In this document: piece after piece, positions 7,728 to 16,552 of the stretch
How the letters are laid out: each line of letters opens with the position of its first letter
Position numbering within the stretch: position 1 is the stretch's first letter
Source: Paraburkholderia sp. SOS3
GTDB taxonomy: Bacteria; Pseudomonadota; Gammaproteobacteria; Burkholderiales; Burkholderiaceae
DNA: 64,000 bases
Direction: 5' to 3'
NCBI RefSeq assembly: GCF_001922345.1
Contig: NZ_CP018811.1
Coordinates: 620,001-684,000 of the forward strand
Notes under the pieces: generated by a model
What the model saw: only the letters and a program-made list of their open reading frames with translations
Told to the model about the DNA's origin: nothing
The model's database searches: none
Translations under genes and position numbers: made by a program

Positions 7728-8375
7728 GTGAAGCTACGAGTCATTCTGGCGGACGATCATCCGTTCGTACTGCTCGGCATCCAGGCCACGCTTGCCGAGC
7801 AGTGCGACGTGCGTGTAGTCGGTGAGGCGACGAGTCCGGCGTCGCTGTTCGAAGTCATGCAGCGCACCGCTTGCGACGTGCTCGTCACCGATCTCGCCAT
7901 GCCGAACGAATCAGGCGATGCCGAGGATGGGCTGCGCCTGATCCGGCGCATCCGCAGCGACTGGCCTCAGGTGCGCATCGTCGTGCTGACGAGTCTGACC
8001 AATGCAGCGATTCTTCGTTCGATCATCTCGGCGGGCGTGCTCGGCATGCTCAACAAGATCGAGTCGATGGACGAACTCGCGGCCGCGATTCGTGCAGCGG
8101 GTGCCGGCCGCCCGCACGTGAGCCGCTCGGTGCTCGACGCGCTCTCGTCAACCAACGGCGAAACGTTGACGCTGCTGCCGATGCGCGATCTGTCGCCGCG
8201 CCAGACCGAGGTGCTGCGCCTGTTCGTGCGCGGTCATTCGATCTCGGAGATCGCCCAGCATCTGGGCCGCGACGTGCGCACGGTCAGCCGTCAGAAGCGC
8301 GACGCGATGGCGAAGCTTGGCGTGAGCAACGATCCCGGCCTGTTCGCTTTTGTGCGCGCACACGGTCTCTCATGA
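7728..8375 (+). CDS. RcsB-like response regulator 1 (NarL/FixJ family)
   Basis: This 215-residue protein has a receiver domain (about 1-125) and a LuxR-type helix-turn-helix (about 148-210). The phosphorylation machinery is complete: acidic pair D9/D10, phospho-acceptor D55 in VTDLAMP, T88 and K110. The recognition region LSPRQTEVLRLF...RTVSRQKRDAMAKLGV resembles RcsB, whose equivalent reads KTISSQK. GTG 7728 is chosen because GAGGGAG lies 5 nt upstream; the upstream extension looks non-coding. It is the first of three tandem paralogues ahead of a hybrid kinase. A few extra residues (NESGDAED) follow the phosphorylation site. I infer phosphotransfer from the kinase encoded at 11051; the DNA target is unknown. 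Confidence 0.88.
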   Translation: MKLRVILADDHPFVLLGIQATLAEQCDVRVVGEATSPASLFEVMQRTACDVLVTDLAMPNESGDAEDGLRLIRRIRSDWPQVRIVVLTSLTNAAILRSIISAGVLGMLNKIESMDELAAAIRAAGAGRPHVSRSVLDALSSTNGETLTLLPMRDLSPRQTEVLRLFVRGHSISEIAQHLGRDVRTVSRQKRDAMAKLGVSNDPGLFAFVRAHGLS

Positions 8376-8434
8376 CGCGGTCTTACATGACCCGAAGTTC
8401 TTCAGCTATCGAATGTGTTTTGTTGCGAATTCTC

Positions 8435-8453
8435 ATTGCTAATTCGGAGCAAT
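8435..8453. promoter_or_regulatory. candidate operator upstream of response regulator 2
   Basis: ATTGCT (8435-8440) and AGCAAT (8448-8453) form a perfect dyad with a 7-nt spacer, in the AT-rich gap about 100 bp before the second regulator gene. Position and symmetry suit a dimeric regulator. The site is not a clear RcsB box. Confidence 0.3.
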
Positions 8454-8549
8454 CTTATGTCTGTCCGGCACTAAATGCATGATTCTCGCCGGGTGCAGCT
8501 AACGCTCCGTTATTTGGCCTTAGGACACGGATCAAAAGGAGCTTTTTCA

Positions 8550-9230
8550 ATGAATGCCAGGAACGACATCACCGCGCCAGTTCGAACGATCATTGCCGAC
8601 GATCATCCGCTCGTGCTGCTGGCGATTGAGAATCTGATGTCGACGTATCCCAACATGGAAGTCGTGGGACGCGCTGCAGATTCTTCTCAATTGTTCGCCG
8701 AAGCGGGGCGAGTGTCGTGCGATCTGGTCGTTATGGATCTGTACATGCCCGGAGGCTTGTACGGCGATGGACTCGACATGGTTCGCGAATTCCGGGCGCG
8801 TTTCCCCGAGGTCGTGCTCGTCGTGCTGACCATGGAAACCGATGCGGATGCGCTGCAGAAGGTCATCGCGCTCGGCGTCGGCGCCATTGTGAGCAAACGT
8901 GACCGGATCGATCTGATTCATGTTGCGATCATCACGGCACTTGCGCACGAGTGCTATCTTGGCCCCGCGATCCGCGTGCTGCTTGCGGATGCAACGATCG
9001 CCCGCAGACTCGACTACGTTCGTCAAGTGTTGTCTCGGCGCGAGATCGAAGTTCTGACTCTTTACGCATCTGGCTTGGGCGTGACTGAGATCGCGGCGAA
9101 ACTCGGCCGCAGCGTTAAGACCATCAGCGCGCAAAAGTGCACAGCGATGCGCAAGCTGTCGTTGCATAGCGACGCGGACCTGTTCAGGTTTGCCGTCGAA
9201 CACGGTGTCATTGCCGCCGATCGTGCGTAG
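8550..9230 (+). CDS. RcsB-like response regulator 2 (NarL/FixJ family)
   Basis: This 226-residue protein has a receiver domain followed by a LuxR-type helix-turn-helix. Conserved positions are D17/D18, phospho-acceptor D63 in VVMDLYMP, Thr in VVLTMETD and Lys in VSKRD. After D63 it carries GGLYGDGLDMV, close to the YGDG segment of RcsB. The DNA-binding end reads LSRREIEVLTLYASG...KTISAQKCTAMRKL, again RcsB-like. ATG 8550 follows AAAGGAG at 8-nt spacing. It is separated from its neighbours by 174 and 195 bp of AT-richer DNA, so it probably has its own promoter. It differs widely from the other two copies, which argues against recent duplication. Confidence 0.88.
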   Translation: MNARNDITAPVRTIIADDHPLVLLAIENLMSTYPNMEVVGRAADSSQLFAEAGRVSCDLVVMDLYMPGGLYGDGLDMVREFRARFPEVVLVVLTMETDADALQKVIALGVGAIVSKRDRIDLIHVAIITALAHECYLGPAIRVLLADATIARRLDYVRQVLSRREIEVLTLYASGLGVTEIAAKLGRSVKTISAQKCTAMRKLSLHSDADLFRFAVEHGVIAADRA

Positions 9231-9425
9231 CCGCATACCGCCCACGCCTCGAACGCACATTGATCGCGCTTGCCAGCCGTCGGGCCGGGCTCCTCGCCGT
9301 TCGTGTCGCCATGATGGCAACGGACAGCGAGCGGGGCGAGATGTGACGCGAAACATCCATAACTGGTGGTCAGAGCCCGGGGATTCGCAACGTGCGGGGC
9401 TGTCCACGCGCACACAAAGAACAAC

Positions 9426-10067
9426 ATGGATCAGATTATCCGGATCATCGTCGCCGATGACCACAGCAGCGTTCGCCTCGGCGTCAGCAAACTGCTCGAC
9501 AGCGTCCCCCATATGTCGGTGGTGGGCGTGGCGTCGGACACGCTCGCGCTTGCCGAGTTGCTCGATACGTGCCCGTGCGATCTGATCGTATCGGACATCG
9601 GCATGCCGGGCATCGACGGGGAGAGCAACGCAATTATCTTTCTGCGGCGCACGCTGCGTTACGTGCCTCAAGTGCCGATCGTCATTCTGACGATGATCCA
9701 TCAAACAAGAACACTGGCGGGACTGTTGAACATGGGCGCGGCCGCGATCGTCGACAAGCGCGACGCTGCCGCTTCGCTGATTACCGCAATCGAAGCCGCG
9801 TATGCGGGCCGGCGCTTCCTTTCGAAGCACGCCCGCGAAGCAATCGGCGACGCCGCGAAAGTGCAGCCGGGCGCCGCGGTGCTGAGCGCGCGAGAGTGGG
9901 AGGTGTTCAGACTCTACGTGCAGGGCCTGACGATCCAGCAGATCGCCGAGCGGCTCTCGCGCAGCGGCAAGACGATCAGCACGCAGAAGCGCAACGCGAT
10001 GCGCAAGCTGGGGCTCGAAGATGAACTCAGCCTGATCGCCTATGCGAGGCAGATCGGCTTGACGTGA
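9426..10067 (+). CDS. RcsB-like response regulator 3 (NarL/FixJ family)
   Basis: This 213-residue protein has the same two-domain layout as its two upstream neighbours. D11/D12, phospho-acceptor D57 in IVSDIGMP, Thr in VILTMIHQ and Lys in VDKRDA are all present, so it should be phosphorylatable. The output domain contains LSAREWEVFRLYVQGLTIQQ and KTISTQKRNAMRKLGL, the RcsB-like recognition helix signature. The start ATG 9426 is set by the conserved beginning of the receiver domain; the ribosome-binding site is weak. It is the closest of the three regulators to the aquaporin and kinase genes, 225 bp away. A shared kinase is inferred from position only. Confidence 0.88.
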   Translation: MDQIIRIIVADDHSSVRLGVSKLLDSVPHMSVVGVASDTLALAELLDTCPCDLIVSDIGMPGIDGESNAIIFLRRTLRYVPQVPIVILTMIHQTRTLAGLLNMGAAAIVDKRDAAASLITAIEAAYAGRRFLSKHAREAIGDAAKVQPGAAVLSAREWEVFRLYVQGLTIQQIAERLSRSGKTISTQKRNAMRKLGLEDELSLIAYARQIGLT

Positions 10068-10292
10068 CGAACAAAGTTCACACACTTGTTCAGCGTTTCC
10101 TTCATTTAAGAATAGTCCGATTAACCTGACCCGGCATCGACTCGACAATTTGCGGTCGCGCCCGGCCGCTGCCGGGCACGCCGCGCCCGGAAATGATTCG
10201 TTATGCACAACGATATGCGAGTGGCGCAACACTGAGGGGTAGCCATCGCAGGCTGGCCTTCGTCGACACGTGACGCATGGACGGAAATCGCA

Positions 10293-11051
10293 ATGGCAAG
10301 CCTGGGTAAACGGTTGGTAGTCGAAGGTGCCGGTACGGCCTGGCTCGTATTCGTCGGTTGCGGCAGCGCGGTCCTGAACGCGGGGGCGGTGCAGCAGGGT
10401 TGGGGCGTACTGGAAGTGCCGTTTGCATTCGGTCTCGCGCTGACGACGGCGATCGCGGTACTCGGACGCGTGTCGGGCGCGCATTTCAATCCCGCGGTGA
10501 CGATCGGCTTTGCGACTGCACAGCGCTTCCCGATTCGAGATCTGCTGCCGTACATCGCGGCTCAGTTGCTCGGTGCGCTGCTCGGTGCCGCACTGCTCGC
10601 CTATGTGGCGAGCGGCCGCCCGGGTTTCGATCTCAGCGCCAGTGCGTTCGGCGCGAACGGCTACGACGATCATTCACCGTCCGATTACCGGCTTCGTGCG
10701 GCGCTCGCCGTCGAGTTCGCGATGTCGTTCGTGTTCGTCTTCGTCAATCTCTCGATGCTGGCGCGAAACAGGTCGGCATCGTTCGCACCGTTCGTGATCG
10801 GCGCCTGCTTCACGCTGATCTATCTGGTCGCGACGCCCGTGACCAATGCATCGGTCAACCCTGCGCGTTCGACCGCCGCAGCGCTCTTCGTCGGCGACTG
10901 GGCGCTCGATCAGCTGTGGCTGTTCTGGGCGGCGCCGATGGCCGGCGGTCTGCTCGCGGGCCTCGCGTACCCGCTGATGTGTGAACTGGGCAACGCCGCT
11001 AACGCATCCGACGTGCACGAAGACGGGGCCGCTCCCCGCGATTTCCGCTGA
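10293..11051 (+). CDS. aqpZ: aquaporin Z homologue (MIP family water channel)
   Basis: This 252-residue integral membrane protein has six helices and both NPA half-helices, GAHFNPAVTIG and NASVNPARST. The first-half filter Phe (FAFGLA), the second-loop Thr/Asn and Arg in NPAR match AqpZ. The filter histidine of E. coli AqpZ (LIHLISIP, H174) is replaced by tyrosine here (TLIYLVATP, Y177). That could change pore width or polarity, so glycerol or another small solute cannot be excluded. The stop codon overlaps the start of the hybrid kinase gene as TGATG, implying co-expression. The C-terminus is a polar, acidic tail of about 20 residues. Confidence 0.88.
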   Translation: MASLGKRLVVEGAGTAWLVFVGCGSAVLNAGAVQQGWGVLEVPFAFGLALTTAIAVLGRVSGAHFNPAVTIGFATAQRFPIRDLLPYIAAQLLGALLGAALLAYVASGRPGFDLSASAFGANGYDDHSPSDYRLRAALAVEFAMSFVFVFVNLSMLARNRSASFAPFVIGACFTLIYLVATPVTNASVNPARSTAAALFVGDWALDQLWLFWAAPMAGGLLAGLAYPLMCELGNAANASDVHEDGAAPRDFR

Positions 11052-14000
11052 TGGCGGGCCATGACCGCCGCTCGCGCGTGACGATGCAGAACGATCCCGA
11101 CGCGCGCGCCCGGCTTTACCGTTCCATCGGCCGCTCGCTGCGTCGCTGGATAGTGCGAGCGCTGATGCTGGCGGCGCTGTTTGCAGTGTATCGGGCCGTC
11201 TTCGCATCGCCTGCCCTTATCGACGCGGCGCCGTCATCCGGTGCGCGCAGTACGCAAACCTTCCCCCGCAAACTGACGATCGGTGTGCTCGCGAGCGGGT
11301 GGTCGCCGTTCGAAGAGTTCGACGACGGTGAGCTGACCGGCCTCAGCGTGGATTACCTGCGCGCGCTTGCAGGCCCCGATGTCGAATTCGACGTGAAAAC
11401 CTATGCGGACATGCCGCAACTGCTCGCCGCTGCATGCGCGAATCAGATCGACGTGTTGATGAGCGTCGCGCGCACGCCCGAACGCGAGCATTGCGTTGTG
11501 TTCACCGCCCCGTATTTCGAAGCGTCGACTTCGGTCGTCACCCGCACGGACGATGTCGACGCGCCCGAGCGCGTGCGAAGCGGCGCCGTGCGCGTCGCGG
11601 TCGAGCGCGGCTTCCTGCTCGACAGTGTGTTGCGCGAGCGCTTTCCGCGCGCGCGCATCGACGCGTTCGAAGACACGGCGGCGGCCTTGCATGCAGTCGA
11701 ACGTGGCGACGACGATGTCTATTTCGGCTACACGCCAGCGGTGCAGCACTACCTCGCTCATCACGAATTCGCCGCGCTCAAGGTGGTCCTGGAAGAGCGG
11801 CCGCGCAACAGCGAATTGCGCTTCGCCGTGCCGCGCAGTCGGACCGTCTGGCGCAACGATCTCAATCGCGCGTTGACGGCGTTGCCTGCGCAACAGGCGG
11901 TCGCGATCCGTACGCGCTGGATCGCGGACGCCCAAGGCGCGCACACGGCTGCCGCGATGCCGGCCGGCGACGACGCGCGCAAGGAAGGCAATCCGACCGT
12001 CACCGCATTGCGTTTGCTGCCGCTGCTGATCGGCATCGGCGTCACGCTGCTCGTGACCTTGCGCGCGTATTCGCTGCTGCAGCGCGAGGTGCGGCGCCGC
12101 GAGCAAACGGAGCGCGAACTCGCCGCGCAGCTGAACTTCCAGCAGACGATGATGGAGATGGTGCCGTACCCGCTCGTCGCGAAAGATCTGAACCGCCGCT
12201 ATATCGCCGTCAATCAGGCGTTCGAGCGGCTGACCGGCTTGAGCCGCGCAGCGGTGATCGGCCGAACGAGCACCGATGTGCTTGCGTGGGGCGAAGAAAA
12301 CATCGAAAGCCTCGAGCGCTTGACCGCGCATTCGTTGGCGACGGGCGAGCGCGCGGAAGCCGAACTGCAGTTCGCCGATCACGCGGGCGACGACCGCCGC
12401 GGTCTGTTTTCGGTCTGCATCTGCCACGACGTCGATGGCGCGCCGTCGTGCGTGCTCGGCACGCTGATCGACATCACGGACATCCGCCGCGCCGAGATGC
12501 TTGCGCGCGAAACCGAACGGCGTCTGTTCGACGTGACGCGATCGCTGCCCGCGGTGGTGTTCCAGCTACGGCGCGCGCCCGACGGCGCGTATTCGTTCCC
12601 GTATATCGGCGGCGATACGAAATACTGGCTCGGCCGCGACAGCGGCACGCTGATCCGCGGCAGCGCCGTGAACTTCGGCCGCGTGAGCGTGGAAGACCGC
12701 CCGCTCGTGATGGCCGCGCTCGAGCGCTCGGCGAGCGCTGCGACGCCGATCCATCTCGAGTTCCGGATGGCGAGCATCGACGATTCGCGCTGGGTGCGCG
12801 CCGAACTCGTGCCGCGCGCCGAGGCGGATGGCGGCACGGTCTGGAGCGGCTACTGGGTCGACGCGAGCGCGGAGCGCCTGCGTTCCGATGAACTCGCGCG
12901 CGCCCGCGATCTTGCCGAAGCCGCGTCGCGCGCCAAAGACGACTTCCTCGCGATGATGAGCCACGAAATTCGCACGCCGATGAACGGCGTGCTCGGGCTC
13001 GTCGAAGTGCTCGAGCGCACGCGCCTGGACGCGGACCAGGGCGAGATGCTGCGGATGATCCACGAATCGGCTGGCGCGCTGCTGCAGATTCTCGACGACC
13101 TGCTCGACTATTCGAAGATCGAAGCAGGGCGTCTCACGATCGAAGCCGAGCCGCTCGATCTGCGCGATATGGTCGATACGGCCGTCGGGCTGCTCGCCGC
13201 GCGTGCTCACGAAAAAGGCCTGAAGGTGCGCGTCGATGTCGAGCCGCAGGTGGCGGCCTTGATGCACGGCGATAGCGTGCGCCTGAGGCAGATCCTTTTC
13301 AATCTGCTTGGCAATGCGATCAAGTTCACGCCGTCCGGCGAGGTCGATGTGCACGTGGCGGTGGTGCGGCATACCGACGCGGGACAAGTGCTGCGTATCA
13401 CCGTCGAAGATACCGGCATCGGCATCGCGCCTGAAGTGCAGGCCCGGCTTTTCGAGCCGTTCGTGCAAGCCGAGACGTCGACGACACGCCGCTTCGGCGG
13501 CACGGGCCTGGGGCTCACGATTTGCCGCAAGCTCGTCGATCTGATGGGCGGCACACTCGAACTGCACAGCACGCCCGATGTCGGCACGCGCATGACGCTG
13601 CAACTGCTGATGCCGGTCGAGTCGCCGAGCTATACGGTCGGCGGTTTGCGTGGCAAGCGAGGCCTCGTCGCCGTTGCCGACAGGCGGGTCCGGCAGGCGC
13701 TGCTGCATTTCGGCGCGGCGCTCGGCATCGAACTGCGTGCCGTGTCCGACGGCGCGCCGGAACTGCGCGACGCGCATGCGCTCGCTGCCGTCGATCTCGT
13801 CTTCATCGGCGATGGCTTCGAGGTTGCCTCTCACGCGCTGCCGCATGCGCGCGTGATTCGCCTGACCGAAAAACCGAAGCCGACCGGCTATCGGATCGTC
13901 GACGATACGGTGCGCGTAAGCGTCAATCCCATTTCATGGCGCGGCCTTGGCGCCGCATGCGCGGCGGCGCTGACCGGTCTCGCGCCGAAGCCAGCGCGCG

Positions 14001-14893
14001 AGCGCGTGCGCGGCGAGCAGATCGAGCCAGCCACGCCGCCCGATCGCGAACGCGCGATTGCGAGCGGCCGGCTCGTGCTTGTCGCCGAAGATCATCCGGT
14101 CAATCAGGAACTGATTCGCCATCAGCTTGCGTTGCTCGGCTTCGCATGCGATGTGGTGAACGATGGCGAAGAAGCGCTGCAAGCGCTCGAACGGACGCGC
14201 TACGGCTTTCTGATTACCGATTGCCATATGCCGAATCTTTCGGGTTACGAACTGGCGCGCCGCGTACGCGCCGCCGAAGCGGGCGGCGCGGCGCATCTGC
14301 CGATCGTCGGCATCACGGCGAATACCGCGGCCGAAGATCTGAAAGCGTGCCGCGACGCGGGCATGGACGATTGCCTGATCAAGCCGACGCGGATCGCTAC
14401 GTTGCGTGAGCATCTGAGCCGCTGGATCGCAGCCGACGGTCATCGCCGGCCCGGGTACGACAGTGCCCCGGCTGTGGACAGCGATAGCGCTTCGGGGTCC
14501 GGCGCCGCGCCGTCGGCGGCCACGGAAGGCCGCGATGGAGCGGCCGAGCCGTTCGTGCCCGTCGACCTCGCGCATCTGACGCGCATCTGGGGTAGCGAAT
14601 CGACGGTGAAAGCATTGCTCGATTCGTTCGTCTCGTCGGTCCGCGACGATGTGCGCGCGTTGCCGCCGCTGCTCGAAGAGCCGGACGTCGACGCATTGCG
14701 CGCGTGGCATCATCGCGTCGCGGGCGCGGTCGGCGTGCTGCAATATCCGCCGCTTTTCAGCGTGCTCGAAGACTATCGCCGCGGCATCGCCGACAGCGAG
14801 CCCGAGCGTCTGCGTCTCGAGGGCCTTGCGCTCGTGCGCAAGTGCAACGCGATGCTCGACGGCATCGAAGGGCAAGCGGCGCTGCTCGCCTAG
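11051..14893 (+). CDS. BvgS/RcsC-like hybrid histidine kinase with solute-binding sensor
   Basis: This 1280-residue protein is a multi-step phosphorelay kinase. In order it has: a membrane helix (about 35-55); one periplasmic SBP_bac_3 sensor domain (about 70-300, opening TIGVLASGWSPFEEF); a second helix (about 318-340); two PAS domains (about 366-490 and 491-610); HisKA with phospho-acceptor H638 (MMSHEIRTPMNG); an HATPase with N box NLLGNAIKF and G boxes DTGIGI and GGTGLGL; a receiver-like segment apparently without an acceptor Asp (about 863-980); a true receiver with D1057 (LITDCHMPN); and an HPt domain with H1221 (HHRVAG). BvgS and EvgS have the same plan but two sensor domains. The response regulators upstream are the likely outputs. 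The ligand is unknown. Confidence 0.9.
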   Translation: MAGHDRRSRVTMQNDPDARARLYRSIGRSLRRWIVRALMLAALFAVYRAVFASPALIDAAPSSGARSTQTFPRKLTIGVLASGWSPFEEFDDGELTGLSVDYLRALAGPDVEFDVKTYADMPQLLAAACANQIDVLMSVARTPEREHCVVFTAPYFEASTSVVTRTDDVDAPERVRSGAVRVAVERGFLLDSVLRERFPRARIDAFEDTAAALHAVERGDDDVYFGYTPAVQHYLAHHEFAALKVVLEERPRNSELRFAVPRSRTVWRNDLNRALTALPAQQAVAIRTRWIADAQGAHTAAAMPAGDDARKEGNPTVTALRLLPLLIGIGVTLLVTLRAYSLLQREVRRREQTERELAAQLNFQQTMMEMVPYPLVAKDLNRRYIAVNQAFERLTGLSRAAVIGRTSTDVLAWGEENIESLERLTAHSLATGERAEAELQFADHAGDDRRGLFSVCICHDVDGAPSCVLGTLIDITDIRRAEMLARETERRLFDVTRSLPAVVFQLRRAPDGAYSFPYIGGDTKYWLGRDSGTLIRGSAVNFGRVSVEDRPLVMAALERSASAATPIHLEFRMASIDDSRWVRAELVPRAEADGGTVWSGYWVDASAERLRSDELARARDLAEAASRAKDDFLAMMSHEIRTPMNGVLGLVEVLERTRLDADQGEMLRMIHESAGALLQILDDLLDYSKIEAGRLTIEAEPLDLRDMVDTAVGLLAARAHEKGLKVRVDVEPQVAALMHGDSVRLRQILFNLLGNAIKFTPSGEVDVHVAVVRHTDAGQVLRITVEDTGIGIAPEVQARLFEPFVQAETSTTRRFGGTGLGLTICRKLVDLMGGTLELHSTPDVGTRMTLQLLMPVESPSYTVGGLRGKRGLVAVADRRVRQALLHFGAALGIELRAVSDGAPELRDAHALAAVDLVFIGDGFEVASHALPHARVIRLTEKPKPTGYRIVDDTVRVSVNPISWRGLGAACAAALTGLAPKPARERVRGEQIEPATPPDRERAIASGRLVLVAEDHPVNQELIRHQLALLGFACDVVNDGEEALQALERTRYGFLITDCHMPNLSGYELARRVRAAEAGGAAHLPIVGITANTAAEDLKACRDAGMDDCLIKPTRIATLREHLSRWIAADGHRRPGYDSAPAVDSDSASGSGAAPSAATEGRDGAAEPFVPVDLAHLTRIWGSESTVKALLDSFVSSVRDDVRALPPLLEEPDVDALRAWHHRVAGAVGVLQYPPLFSVLEDYRRGIADSEPERLRLEGLALVRKCNAMLDGIEGQAALLA

Positions 14894-15021
14894 TGGAAGC
14901 CGCGCGATGCGGCTTCCACGCCAACCATGAAAAGCGTGCGACGTTGCCATATGCGTGTCTTCGAATTCAACTAGTATGTGCGCAGAAGTTCGACACGGGT
15001 TCCGATTCGGAGATGACGACG

Positions 15022-15453
15022 ATGGCCTTTCGTAAGTTGAAGCTTGCTGCAATGTTGTTCGTGCTTGTCTCGAGCGCCGCATGTGCGGATACCGTAGCAC
15101 TGAAGGCGGATCTCGAGCCGTCGAGCGAAGTGCCGCCGCGCGTGAGCCACGGCCACGGCGCATTGAACGCGACGTTCGATACGGCGACGAGTTCGCTGCA
15201 ATGGACGATCACGTACGATGGCTTGTCCGGGCCCGCGACGGCCGCGCACTTTCATGGTCCGGCGCCGGTCGGCCAGAACGCGGCGGTCGTGGTGCCGATC
15301 GACAAGAAGGCGCTGGCGAATCCGATCAAGGGATCGGCGACGCTCACCGAAAAGCAGGTCACGGACCTGATGGCGGGGCAGTGGTACTTCAACATCCATA
15401 CCGCGCAGAATCCGACGGGTGAGATTCGCGGGCAGGTGCTGCCGGCGAACTGA
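15022..15453 (+). CDS. CHRD-domain secreted protein
   Basis: This 143-residue protein has a signal peptide (LAAMLFVLVSSAACA) and a single CHRD domain filling the rest. Hallmarks are EVPP near the start, HFHGPAPVGQNAAVVV in the middle and WYFNIHTAQNPTGEIRGQV at the end. CHRD domains occur in chordin and in many bacterial exported proteins of unknown role. ATG 15022 is preferred because GGAG lies 9 nt upstream; the in-frame ATG at 15013 directly abuts that GGAG. It lies 128 bp after the kinase gene on the same strand, so co-regulation with the signalling island is possible but not shown. Confidence 0.85.
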   Translation: MAFRKLKLAAMLFVLVSSAACADTVALKADLEPSSEVPPRVSHGHGALNATFDTATSSLQWTITYDGLSGPATAAHFHGPAPVGQNAAVVVPIDKKALANPIKGSATLTEKQVTDLMAGQWYFNIHTAQNPTGEIRGQVLPAN

Positions 15454-15619
15454 AAACAGCGAAAGCAGCGAACGCTGCCTCGCCAATCATCAAACGCACC
15501 GGCATACGAACTTCTTCGTTTGCCGGTTCTTTCTTTCTGCTGACGGTTTTCCGAGGGCGGCACGCTTATCGCGAACGCACGTACCATGTCTCGATGTCCG
15601 ATCGACGGAGCGTGTCCCG

Positions 15620-16552
15620 ATGAGTTGGCAAAGCGCGTTGGCCTGCTGGATTCTGCGCCGCCAGTGTCTGCCGCACACAAAGCGTCCCGAAGTCAGTGCC
15701 GAACACGCGCGCGCAATGACCGCAAGGCGCGTGTGGTCGCCGCATGTGCCGCGCGGCTGGCAGTTGCGTGAGCAGTACGGGGAAAGCGACTGGCCGCTGC
15801 GCGGCGAATGGCTCGACCCCGAAGCGGCCGTCGGTTCGGCGCGCGTGCCGACCCTCCTCTATCTGCACGGCGGCGGCTACTATTTCTGCTCGCCGCGCTC
15901 GCATCGCGCCGTATCGTTCGGCCTCGCGACGCGCACAGGCGCGCGTGTCTTCTCGCTCGACTACCGGCTCGCGCCCGAGCATCGCTTTCCCGCAGCACTC
16001 GACGACGCGATTGCGGCGTATCGCCGTCTGATCGCGGCCTGCGCCTTGCCGCAAACGCTCGTGGTGGCAGGCGACTCCGCCGGCGGCGGCCTCGCGCTCG
16101 CTACGCTCGTCGCGTTGCGCGATGCGGGCGACCCGCTGCCGGCGGGCGCGCTGCTGTTTTCGCCGTGGACCGATCTTGCCGCAACCGGCGCGTCGATCGA
16201 AACTAACGACGGCGCGGATCCGATGTTCAGCGGCGCCTCGGTTGCGCGAGCCGCAAGGCTGTATCTCGGCGATACGCCCGCGACGCATCCGTATGCGTCG
16301 CCGGTTTACGCGGACATGCGGAACCTGCCGCCGCTTTTCATTCAGGCCGGCCGCACCGAAGTGCTGCTCGACGACGCGCGGCGTGTCGCCACGCGCGCGA
16401 CGCAAGCGGGCGTCGCAGTCGAGTTCGAGGTCTGGCCGAAGGTGCCGCACGCGTGGCACTTGTGGACGCCGTTCATGCCGGAAGCACGGCGCGCGCTCGA
16501 CGATGCCGCGCATTTCGTGCAACGCGTCATGCTGCTTCGAGACGCTGCTTAA
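15620..16552 (+). CDS. alpha/beta hydrolase, hormone-sensitive-lipase type
   Basis: This 310-residue cytosolic esterase or lipase has the HSL-family oxyanion-hole motif HGGGYYF and the nucleophile elbow GDSAGGG. The remaining triad members are probably the Asp in EVLLDDARR and the His in VPHAWHLW near the C-terminus. The length is normal for the family. ATG 15620 is chosen with CGGAG 9 nt upstream. Substrates of this family are typically short-chain esters; the specific one cannot be told. It ends 4 nt inside the convergent EcsC gene, the two sharing a palindromic TTAA at their stops. Confidence 0.88.
   Translation: MSWQSALACWILRRQCLPHTKRPEVSAEHARAMTARRVWSPHVPRGWQLREQYGESDWPLRGEWLDPEAAVGSARVPTLLYLHGGGYYFCSPRSHRAVSFGLATRTGARVFSLDYRLAPEHRFPAALDDAIAAYRRLIAACALPQTLVVAGDSAGGGLALATLVALRDAGDPLPAGALLFSPWTDLAATGASIETNDGADPMFSGASVARAARLYLGDTPATHPYASPVYADMRNLPPLFIQAGRTEVLLDDARRVATRATQAGVAVEFEVWPKVPHAWHLWTPFMPEARRALDDAAHFVQRVMLLRDAA

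Noticed and set aside
10160..10177. Hairpin GCCCGGC-CGCT-GCCGGGC after response regulator 3, considered as a terminator.
   Set aside because: No T-run follows; a short GC stem alone is common in this DNA.
8547..10673. Long open frame on the minus strand across response regulators 2 and 3.
   Set aside because: It spans two convincing regulators and their gaps, has Arg-rich random-like composition and no start signal.
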